Shown here piece after piece: positions 1 to 7,384 of a stretch of 19,094 nt of DNA. The translations under genes and the position numbers were made by a program. This DNA comes from an uncultured Ruminococcus sp. (lineage in GTDB: Bacteria; Bacillota; Clostridia; Oscillospirales; CAG-272), in assembly GCA_902765885.1 (NCBI GenBank), contig CACXBN010000129.1:1-19094 (forward strand). The letters run 5' to 3'. The notes under the pieces were generated by a model that was given only the letters and a program-made list of their open reading frames with translations, ran no database searches and was not told where the DNA came from. Position 1 is the stretch's first letter, and every line of letters starts with the position of its first letter.

Positions 1-2911
1 CGCGGATTTTTGAGGATCCCACGGCACATATGTATCCCTGATCACATACCGCACCGAATATCTTTGCGCATTCCCTGAATTTTTCGGGTGTTATCGACAG
101 CATTTCCTTGCGCTCTTTTACTATATCATCATATGTCTTTCCTGATATGTATGCGATAAACGAACGCTGTGCTTTCTGAACCGGTGACATAGGTCTTTCA
201 TATTTTGCAAATGTACCTATGACATTTTTAGTCAGTTCCGCATCATCGATATCATAATTCTTAACAAAATCTTCTGTTGCAAAATATACTTTATCGGTTT
301 CAGCGAGATTCGGATCTCTGTATGAATAGAACATCATATCGCCGGAGTCGTAATCCAGCCTGCATCCGCAGCCGTATGCTCCGCCCTTTACACGAATATT
401 CTGGTACAGATGGTCTATATCTACTGAATTTATAACAATATTCATAGCTCCATCGGGTTCAATACCGGATTTTTTCAGATTACCGGCTCTGACAACATAT
501 TGTACTCTGGATGGTATCACGATTCCTTCATTCTTTCTGACCGGTTCAAAATGAGCTCCTTCACCGAGGTAGGCTCTTTCCAGGGATTCGAGTGAACTGA
601 CAAGCTTCGGAAGGCTCTTCTCGACATTCTCATAGCCTTCCTTGTCTGTTGCAAGGCTAAGTATGAGAGAATTCGGATCAAAAATGCAGTTTGATACCTT
701 CTTTAGATTCTCGATGATCATATCAGCCTTTTTGTCGAATTCATTTACCAGATTACTGATAAAGAGATAATAGTCAAGTCCGGAAAGCTGTTCATTGAGG
801 CATCCCATGGGAGAGTAGTACGATGCTGCCCTGCTCATTGCGACCACATGTCCTGCCATCATTATCATACCCTGTTTTTCCGATTTCATTTCGGCAAGCA
901 ACGCTCTCAGTCTCTGTTTGTCATCAAACCTGGACGAAGTAAGTATCTCGGAAACCGTGTCAATTGCATATTCAACTTTGTCTGCAAGTACTCTGATATT
1001 CACGCCGAACAGGCTGGCGTAATCATCCTGAGAAGCCTGTTTGCGTATAACAGTAGGAACAAATGTTATGCTACCGGTGTTCAGTTTTATATCAACGCTC
1101 AGATCGCTGTATTTTCTTTTGTCTGTATCGACTCTGCCCAAAAGTCCCGCAAGAATGCCGACGTACGGCACATACTCGTTTGGTATTTTTGAAAAATCAA
1201 AATACAGGTTTGCATAAGTGATTCCCAAAGTATCAACATCATGGAACACAGCTTTGCATCCGCCGATTTTTTTCTCTTCGATGTAAAGAGGTACTGTATC
1301 TTCCTTTATATCAGATCTTTCCAGCGACGGGATACAGGTCAGTTCGGCTTCGGTTGGAGGCATAGCCTGATATTCTCTTAACGACTTTGTCTCACTTACT
1401 ATCTTTTCTATTTCTTCTTTCGAGAGACCTTTTTTATATTCTGCCAGCTTTTCTTTCAGTATCGTATTGTTTTTATCGGTATATCCTTTTTCCGGAACGA
1501 GAGTCACAAGAAGGCTGTGATCCGATTCGAGAATATATTTTCTTGCAAGATCCTCGTAAAAGCCGGTGCCCACCTTTTCTTTCAGCTTTTCAATATCGCG
1601 GAGAGTGTGCAGATACAGAAAGGCTGCGCTGTCGTCATACAGCCATGATGAAAGCATCTTTATGGCGTAATCCAGGCCCTTCGGGAAACCGCCGTAATTT
1701 GATTCTCTGAAATTGAATTCAAATGTGTTGATGGCAGCACGTATTGCTTTTTCGTTGATGCCTTTTTCCACCTGCTCACGAACGGTATCCATGAGTATAT
1801 TATAGAACCTGTCAAGATCCTTTTCATTTGCATTTTTGACTATTACCAAGAACGCGTTCTCTATCATGTGTTCTTCAAATCCGCCGTAGATTTCTTCTCC
1901 TATTCCCGCTTTTATGAGCGCTTCCTTCACGGGTGCGGAATCCGAATCTATAAGAACATTTCCTAGAATGTCGCATGCGCGTTTTTCGAAAGAATCAAGT
2001 GAGGAGCATGCTATTGAAGAGAATGAAAAATATGCTTTTCCTTCAGTTTCTTCATTTTCTCCGCCATCGTAAACTCCCCTGTATCTTCTGGGAGTCTTTT
2101 CATTCCATCTGGGCTGTGGCTTTATTTCTGTATGGAAATCTATCATATCGAATTTTGACAGATATTCCTTATCCATCCACTCCAGTCTCTCATCCATATC
2201 GCAGTTGCCGTAGACAAAAATATATGAATTTATGGGATGATAGTATGTGCTGTGGAATTTTATAAAGTCCTCGTAAGTGAGCGTGGGTATTACATCCGGG
2301 TCGCCGCCTGAATTGACACCGTAAACCGAATCCGGCAGAAGATGCATCTGGGTCGCATCGTATATCAGGCCGTCAGGAGATGAGAGCGCGCCCTTCATTT
2401 CGCTGTATACAACGCCATTGATTTTAAGTTCATCATCGGGGTTGTCCATTTCATAGTGCCACCCCTCCTGCATAAAGGTATACTTGTTGTTGTATATATT
2501 GGGATAAAAGACTGAATCCATATACACATGCATCAGGTTCTTGAAGTCCTTGTCATTGCAGGAAGCCACTGGATATATTGTTTTGTCCGGGAAAGTCATG
2601 GCATTGAGAAATGTCTGAAGAGAACTTTTCATAAGTGTCATAAAAGGATCTCTGAGGGGAAAATTCTTAGATCCGTTCAGCACACTGTGCTCAATTATGT
2701 GCGGAACACCCGTACTGTTTTCTGGCGGAGTCTTAAAAGCCGCGCAGAACATCTTGTTTTCATCATCATTGGCCATAACGCAAATTCTGGCTCCGGATTT
2801 CTTATGTCTCAGAATAATACCGGCCGTTTTGATATCATCAAGATATTCTTCATACATCAGTTCATATGCATCATTTTTCTTAAGATCGGAATAGGATTTT
2901 ATCATATTCAT
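1..2911 (-). CDS. M16C-family zinc metallopeptidase (PreP/Cym1-like), C-terminal end just cut off
   Basis: I read a continuous minus-strand frame of 970 codons from ATG at 2911 to the left edge, with no stop. The inverted zinc motif HxxEH is present (H71, E74, H75), and a distal glutamate in VVYSEMKG is the likely third zinc ligand. Near the C terminus, RVKGGAYG carries the Arg/Tyr pair that M16 enzymes use to hold the substrate backbone. Length and motif spacing match the one-chain M16C group (presequence protease; about 970 residues), so probably only a few residues lie outside the window. Known members degrade peptides inside a closed chamber. No signal peptide is visible, so cytosolic peptide turnover is inferred. 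The start is supported by AAGGGA six bases upstream; the ATG at 2905 fits that site less well. The gene is transcribed away from the divergent ABC operon. Confidence 0.93.
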   Translation of the reverse strand, partial: MNMIKSYSDLKKNDAYELMYEEYLDDIKTAGIILRHKKSGARICVMANDDENKMFCAAFKTPPENSTGVPHIIEHSVLNGSKNFPLRDPFMTLMKSSLQTFLNAMTFPDKTIYPVASCNDKDFKNLMHVYMDSVFYPNIYNNKYTFMQEGWHYEMDNPDDELKINGVVYSEMKGALSSPDGLIYDATQMHLLPDSVYGVNSGGDPDVIPTLTYEDFIKFHSTYYHPINSYIFVYGNCDMDERLEWMDKEYLSKFDMIDFHTEIKPQPRWNEKTPRRYRGVYDGGENEETEGKAYFSFSSIACSSLDSFEKRACDILGNVLIDSDSAPVKEALIKAGIGEEIYGGFEEHMIENAFLVIVKNANEKDLDRFYNILMDTVREQVEKGINEKAIRAAINTFEFNFRESNYGGFPKGLDYAIKMLSSWLYDDSAAFLYLHTLRDIEKLKEKVGTGFYEDLARKYILESDHSLLVTLVPEKGYTDKNNTILKEKLAEYKKGLSKEEIEKIVSETKSLREYQAMPPTEAELTCIPSLERSDIKEDTVPLYIEEKKIGGCKAVFHDVDTLGITYANLYFDFSKIPNEYVPYVGILAGLLGRVDTDKRKYSDLSVDIKLNTGSITFVPTVIRKQASQDDYASLFGVNIRVLADKVEYAIDTVSEILTSSRFDDKQRLRALLAEMKSEKQGMIMMAGHVVAMSRAASYYSPMGCLNEQLSGLDYYLFISNLVNEFDKKADMIIENLKKVSNCIFDPNSLILSLATDKEGYENVEKSLPKLVSSLESLERAYLGEGAHFEPVRKNEGIVIPSRVQYVVRAGNLKKSGIEPDGAMNIVINSVDIDHLYQNIRVKGGAYGCGCRLDYDSGDMMFYSYRDPNLAETDKVYFATEDFVKNYDIDDAELTKNVIGTFAKYERPMSPVQKAQRSFIAYISGKTYDDIVKERKEMLSITPEKFRECAKIFGAVCDQGYICAVGSSKIR

Positions 2912-2942
2912 ATCTGGTCCCTTTCATCAAAAAATTCATTTG

Positions 2943-2971
2943 ATTATACATCACAAAAATTTTGATTTCAA
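2943..2971 (-). promoter_or_regulatory. Sigma-A-type promoter for the M16C peptidase gene
   Basis: On the minus strand, TTGAAA (2971-2966) is followed after exactly 17 bases by a perfect TATAAT (2948-2943). The expected transcription start is near 2936, giving a leader of about 25 bases before the ATG at 2911. Confidence 0.75.
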
Positions 2972-3028
2972 CCACATATTTGTTAACTGTATTTTGCATG
3001 GATTTTGTTTCAGTAGCGTTACACAGCC

Positions 3029-3041
3029 ACAATATAATTGT
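3029..3041. promoter_or_regulatory. Possible operator palindrome in the divergent intergenic region
   Basis: ACAAT-ATA-ATTGT is a perfect inverted repeat with five-base arms. It overlaps the candidate -35 element of the ABC operon and lies between the two divergent promoters. MarR- and TetR-like repressors often use such sites, but no such regulator is encoded here. An AT-rich chance palindrome is quite possible. Confidence 0.25.
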
Positions 3042-3067
3042 AAATTGCCATGTCGCTGTAATATAAT
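3038..3067 (+). promoter_or_regulatory. Candidate promoter for the ABC exporter operon
   Basis: TTGTAA (3038-3043), 18 bases, then perfect TATAAT (3062-3067). A second TATAAT lies at 3033-3038 but has no good -35. The -35 is weak (4/6). It would give a leader of roughly 90 bases. The rest of 2912-3161 holds the M16C promoter and no convincing gene. Confidence 0.4.
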
Positions 3068-3161
3068 CGGAGATGGTGTGCGCGTCTTCCTGTGTGAGCG
3101 CATACTGAGGCCTAAAACAAGAAGCCACCCACTCAGGCTTAATCAGTCAAATGTATTTGTT

Positions 3162-4997
3162 ATGAAAACGAAAAAGAAAACAAAATCACTCAAGCTGATA
3201 CGGTCCTTTATGACGGGATGCTATCATCTTTTTATTCTCTGTATAATCTCCTCTCTCCTTGCATCGCTTTGTGAGCTCATTATACCAAGAATAATCAGCT
3301 TTGCCATAGATACCGTTTTGGGAGGATCATCAGCTGATTCATCATCTTTACCACAGGCAATAATAGAAAAACTTAATATAAATATCCACGGTGACAATAC
3401 AATTCTGATTTTCGCCGTTGTTATATGTGTCCTGGCCGCCCTTCTTGGAATATTCAAATACGGTGAAGCCGTATTTGACAGGAAGGGTTCAGAGAAGCTT
3501 GCAAAAAACATGAGGGACGGCCTTTTCGGCCATATCGTACATTTGCCTTTCTCATGGTTTTCGAAACAGAAAACCGGAGACATAATCCAGAGATGTACAT
3601 CGGATGTCGAACTGGTAAGGGACTTCCTGTCAGAACAGCTGACTTATGTAGTAACCACGGTGATCATGATTGCACTGTCGCTGGTTTTCATGTTTTCGGT
3701 CAATATTGTCGTTGCAACCGTATCACTGATGTTCGTGCCGTTAATTGTCGCTTTTTCTTTGATTTTTCACATGAAAATAAGCAATCAATTTGAAAAAGCC
3801 GACGAGAACGAAGGAAAGCTCAGTGCCATATGTCAGGAAAACCTCACAGGCGTCAGAGTTGTCAGAGCATTCGGTCAGGAAAGATATGAGATTTCCAAGT
3901 ACAAAAAGCAGAATGATCTTTACACAAACGATTGGATAAGACTCGGGAAAATTCTTTCGGTTTACTGGGCAGTGGGAGATATAATCTCCGGCATTCAGGT
4001 AATGTCTGTCCTTGTTGCGTCAACCGTTCTTTGTGTCAACGGCACTCTTTCGGTGGGCGAGCTCGTTTCACTTGTCCTTTACAATTCCATGCTCGTGTGG
4101 CCGGTACGTTCTCTTGGCAGAACAATATCGGAAATGAGCAAAGCGGGAGTATCATTAAAAAGAATCGACGGCATTATGTCTGCCGAAACGGAAAAGGATG
4201 CCCCCGACGCAGTTGAATGTGATCCGGAAGGAGATATCTCTTTTTCGCATGTCTCATACTCATTCGGCGGAGAGAAAAAAGTACTTGATGATGTCTCATT
4301 CACCGTAAAGAAAGGTCAGACAGTCGGAATTATAGGAATGACAGGGAGCGGAAAATCCACACTTGTTTCACTTCTGTGCAGACTTTACGATCTTGACGAA
4401 GGCGATGGCAAGATAACGATCAACGGTACGGATATCAGAAATATCAAGCTTGAATCGCTAAGAAAAAACGTTGGAATAGTTCTGCAAGAACCGTTCCTTT
4501 TCAGCAGAACGCTAAAAGAAAACATAGGAATCTCTTTTAATGCCATAGAGGAACACGAGTTTGAGATAAAGGAAGCTGTGCGTGAGTCATGTCTCGAAGA
4601 TACAATAGACAATTTCACCCAGGGCTACGACACAAAAGTCGGAGAAAGAGGAGTGACACTGTCAGGAGGCCAGAAACAAAGAACGGCTATAGCCAGACTT
4701 TTGGCAACAGATCCCCCGATTATGATTTTTGATGATTCTCTCTCGGCTGTAGACAGCGAGACTGACGCAAAGATACGTCGCGCCATTGTTGAGCACAGCC
4801 GCGATAAAACAGTTTTCATCATTTCTCACCGCACCCAGACCATCGCGGGATCTGATTTCATCATTGTATTGTCAGGAGGAAAAATAGCTGAATCCGGCAC
4901 TCATGAAGAACTCATGAAAGAACACGGTATATACAGAAAATTGTACGATATTCAGCACTCATTTGCGACTGAAGCTGCAGAGGAGGTGAGTGCGTGA
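3162..4997 (+). CDS. ABC exporter half-transporter, degenerate-site subunit (BmrC/LmrC-like)
   Basis: A 611-residue type IV ABC exporter subunit: a six-helix membrane domain (about residues 15-320) followed by an ATPase domain. Visible motifs are Walker A GMTGSGKST (from 392), intact signature LSGGQ (from 500), Walker B IMIFDD (D524, D525) and H-loop ISHR. The catalytic glutamate expected at 525 is aspartate, the hallmark of the non-canonical subunit in heterodimeric exporters such as BmrCD, LmrCD and TM287/288. The open frame extends upstream to 2940, but family alignment starts at the lysine-rich MKTKKK segment, so I chose ATG 3162; no clear ribosome binding site precedes it. The stop overlaps the start of the next gene, indicating translational coupling and co-assembly. 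Family members export drugs, lipids or peptides; the substrate here is unknown. Confidence 0.92.
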   Translation: MKTKKKTKSLKLIRSFMTGCYHLFILCIISSLLASLCELIIPRIISFAIDTVLGGSSADSSSLPQAIIEKLNINIHGDNTILIFAVVICVLAALLGIFKYGEAVFDRKGSEKLAKNMRDGLFGHIVHLPFSWFSKQKTGDIIQRCTSDVELVRDFLSEQLTYVVTTVIMIALSLVFMFSVNIVVATVSLMFVPLIVAFSLIFHMKISNQFEKADENEGKLSAICQENLTGVRVVRAFGQERYEISKYKKQNDLYTNDWIRLGKILSVYWAVGDIISGIQVMSVLVASTVLCVNGTLSVGELVSLVLYNSMLVWPVRSLGRTISEMSKAGVSLKRIDGIMSAETEKDAPDAVECDPEGDISFSHVSYSFGGEKKVLDDVSFTVKKGQTVGIIGMTGSGKSTLVSLLCRLYDLDEGDGKITINGTDIRNIKLESLRKNVGIVLQEPFLFSRTLKENIGISFNAIEEHEFEIKEAVRESCLEDTIDNFTQGYDTKVGERGVTLSGGQKQRTAIARLLATDPPIMIFDDSLSAVDSETDAKIRRAIVEHSRDKTVFIISHRTQTIAGSDFIIVLSGGKIAESGTHEELMKEHGIYRKLYDIQHSFATEAAEEVSA

Positions 4998-6829
4998 TGA
5001 ACGAAGAAAAAATACATCATCTGAAATTTTTCGGAATTCCGAAACTCCTTCCGTACCTAAAAAAATATGCTACGCAGATGATCGTGATGATTATTTTTGC
5101 CCTTGCGGGATCGGCTCTTGATTTGGCATTCCCAAAATTCCAGGAATATGCGATCAATGTGTTCGTTGCTCAAGATCATCTGAACGGTATTGCGGTATTT
5201 GTCATTGTTTATGTGGCAGTCATACTTCTTAAAGTAGCGGCAGATACAATCAGTTCATTCCTGGGAACAAAAATGGAAATGAAAGTTGGAAGAGACCTGA
5301 AACAGGCTTCATTCAATCACCTTCAGACTCTCTCGTTTTCATATTTCAATCAGAACAGTGTCGGATACATTCTTTCGAGGGTGTCAAGCGACACAAACAG
5401 GATAGGGACCCTGATCTCATGGCATTTCCTTGACTGCATCTGGAATCTGACATATATGGTTGGAGCGCTTGTGATAATGTTTATCACCAATGCCAAACTG
5501 GCGCTGCTGGTTCTGATAATCGTTCCCCTGATCACGGTAATCGTCTCACTTGTTCAGAGGAAACTTCTTTCATCTCACAGAATGATACGCGAAAAGAACT
5601 CAAAGATAACCGGCGGATTCAACGAGGGAATCACAGGTGCTAAGACTCTGAAGACATTGGTTGCGGAAAACAAAATGTTCGGAGAGTTTTCCGAAGATAC
5701 GGAAAACATGCGAAAGCTGTCCGTAAGAGAATCCAGATATCTGGGAATTCTCAGGGGAACTTTGAATATTGCATCATATGTTGCGCTTGCGATTGTGCTT
5801 AAAGTCGGTGGAGATTTCACAGCCGAAAATCTTATGGCTGTCGGTACGCTCTCACTCTTCATGTCATATTCAGTCGGGCTTATGACTCCCATAAGATGGG
5901 TAATATCGGCAATATCACAGCTCGTAAATATCCAGGTCAACATAGAAAGATTTTTCGGGCTTATGGAAACCGAATCCGATGTCAAAGACAGTGATGAGGT
6001 AAAGGCAAAATACGGAGACACCTTCAATCCGAAAAAGGAAAATTGGGAAGAGCTCAAAGGCGATATAGAATTTGAGAATGTTTCATTCAAATATCCGGAC
6101 GGAGACGAATATGTTCTTACGGATTTCAATCTGAAAGTTCCGTTTGGAACGAATATAGCCATCGTAGGAGAAACTGGAGCCGGAAAGTCAACTCTCGTAA
6201 ATCTGGTATGCAGATTCTATGAGCCGACAAACGGCAGGATCCTTATCGACGGTAGAGACGTCAGGGAAAGATCACAATTATGGCTCCACTCGAATATAGG
6301 ATATGTTCTCCAGACGCCGCATCTGTTTTCAGGATCCATAAGGGACAATCTCAAGTATGGATCTCCTGATGCCACCGATGAAGAACTGATGGATGCACTG
6401 AGACTTGTCTCTGCTGAGGACATAGTGCTGCATTCACCGGAAGGACTGTCCATGGATGTTGGTGAGGGAGGCGACCTGCTCTCAACAGGAGAAAAACAGC
6501 TGATCTCATTTGCACGAGCCATAATACACAATCCAAAAATACTCATACTTGATGAGGCAACTTCATCGATAGACTCATTTACTGAACAAAAAATACAGTC
6601 TTCAATAAAGAAAGTCATCGAAGGCAGAACTTCATTCGTCATCGCACACAGACTGTCCACGGTAAAAAACGCAGACAAGATTCTTGTCGTCAGGGACGGA
6701 AAGATAGTCGAATCAGGAAGTCACAGCGAACTTATCAAGGCAAAAGGATACTATTTCGATCTCTATACCGAACAGTACCGTGAAGACGAAACCGCGGCCC
6801 TGAAAAAATCCATCGAAGAGTCTACATGA
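4997..6829 (+). CDS. ABC exporter half-transporter, catalytic subunit (BmrD/LmrD-like)
   Basis: A 610-residue partner of the preceding protein with the same layout, six membrane helices then an ATPase domain. Walker A is GETGAGKST (from 391) and Walker B is ILILDE with catalytic E520. The signature is altered to LSTGE (495-499) instead of LSGGQ; the H-loop is IAHR. This complements the first subunit: its intact Walker B plus the partner's LSGGQ make the active site, while its altered signature plus the partner's D-D Walker B make the degenerate site. The start is ambiguous. GTG 4994 sits seven bases after AGGAGG (4981-4986), and ATG 4997 sits ten after it. Both overlap the upstream stop. The second gene of the operon is followed after seven bases by the CYTH gene. 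Confidence 0.93.
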   Translation: MNEEKIHHLKFFGIPKLLPYLKKYATQMIVMIIFALAGSALDLAFPKFQEYAINVFVAQDHLNGIAVFVIVYVAVILLKVAADTISSFLGTKMEMKVGRDLKQASFNHLQTLSFSYFNQNSVGYILSRVSSDTNRIGTLISWHFLDCIWNLTYMVGALVIMFITNAKLALLVLIIVPLITVIVSLVQRKLLSSHRMIREKNSKITGGFNEGITGAKTLKTLVAENKMFGEFSEDTENMRKLSVRESRYLGILRGTLNIASYVALAIVLKVGGDFTAENLMAVGTLSLFMSYSVGLMTPIRWVISAISQLVNIQVNIERFFGLMETESDVKDSDEVKAKYGDTFNPKKENWEELKGDIEFENVSFKYPDGDEYVLTDFNLKVPFGTNIAIVGETGAGKSTLVNLVCRFYEPTNGRILIDGRDVRERSQLWLHSNIGYVLQTPHLFSGSIRDNLKYGSPDATDEELMDALRLVSAEDIVLHSPEGLSMDVGEGGDLLSTGEKQLISFARAIIHNPKILILDEATSSIDSFTEQKIQSSIKKVIEGRTSFVIAHRLSTVKNADKILVVRDGKIVESGSHSELIKAKGYYFDLYTEQYREDETAALKKSIEEST

Positions 6830-6836
6830 GGTTTTT

Positions 6837-7343
6837 ATGAATATAGAAACAGAAAGAAAATTTCTCATAGAATCTCCGGATATCTCCATTTTGGAAAACC
6901 AGCCCGGATTCAGAAAAAGAAACATAGTCCAGACATATCTCATTCCCCTTTCAAAAAGCGAAAAGAACAGAAGGGTGAGATGTATAAGTGAAAACGGACA
7001 TGTGAGCTACACCTATGCCGTTAAAAGAAAAATATCCGTTCTCAGCCGTGAGGAAAACGAATTCACGATTTCCGAATCAGAGTATGAATCACTGAAGCGT
7101 GAGGCCGTATCGGAACTCACAAAGACAAGATACTCCTTTCCTTACAGTGGACACACTATTGAAATTGACGTTTATGCCGAGAACATAGGCAAAAAAAAGC
7201 TTAAGGGCAAGGCAGTATTGGAGATAGAACTGAAGAGCGAAAGCGAACAGTTTGAAATACCCGATTTCATAAATGTTCTTGCTGAAATAACCGGAAACGG
7301 AAACTATTCCAATATGAAACTGGCTCAAAAAATACAGTTATGA
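6837..7343 (+). CDS. CYTH-domain protein (triphosphate tunnel metalloenzyme)
   Basis: A 168-residue single CYTH domain. The charged tunnel residues are all visible in order: E4-x-E6-x-K8, R46/R48, K63, E73/E75, K96/R98, E109/D111 and E129/E131. This family folds into a beta-barrel tunnel that binds triphosphate with two metal ions; characterised members hydrolyse inorganic triphosphate or thiamine triphosphate, and class IV adenylate cyclases share the fold. The complete residue set suggests an active enzyme, most likely a cytosolic inorganic triphosphatase, but substrate cannot be read from sequence. The gene starts seven bases after the ABC subunit stop, with GAGG just upstream, so it is the last gene of the exporter operon and is followed directly by a terminator. 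Any functional link to export is unproven. Confidence 0.88.
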   Translation: MNIETERKFLIESPDISILENQPGFRKRNIVQTYLIPLSKSEKNRRVRCISENGHVSYTYAVKRKISVLSREENEFTISESEYESLKREAVSELTKTRYSFPYSGHTIEIDVYAENIGKKKLKGKAVLEIELKSESEQFEIPDFINVLAEITGNGNYSNMKLAQKIQL

Positions 7344-7349
7344 AAATGA

Positions 7350-7384
7350 CCGCTTGTCCAAAAAGGCAAGCGGCCGTTTTTTTT
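7350..7384 (+). terminator. Rho-independent terminator of the ABC/CYTH operon
   Basis: CCGCTTG (7350-7356) pairs with CAAGCGG (7367-7373), extendable by CC/GG across an A-rich loop, and is followed by eight T's (7377-7384). It begins seven bases after the CYTH stop and abuts the convergent MMPL gene's stop. On the minus strand the T tail is poor, so activity there is doubtful. Confidence 0.85.

Noticed and set aside
848..2965. Several plus-strand ORFs of 65-145 codons opposite the M16C peptidase
   Set aside because: All lie antisense within a clearly conserved peptidase frame and have arginine/phenylalanine-rich shadow composition without start signals.
3073..3108. Eleven-codon leader peptide ORF upstream of the ABC operon
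   Set aside because: The GGAG is directly against the ATG, too close to work, and there is no attenuator hairpin pair or codon bias to support it.
2940..3161. Upstream extension of the first ABC subunit (74 extra residues)
   Set aside because: The extra segment overlaps the divergent promoter region, has no family match in character, and the lysine-rich start at 3162 fits exporter N termini.
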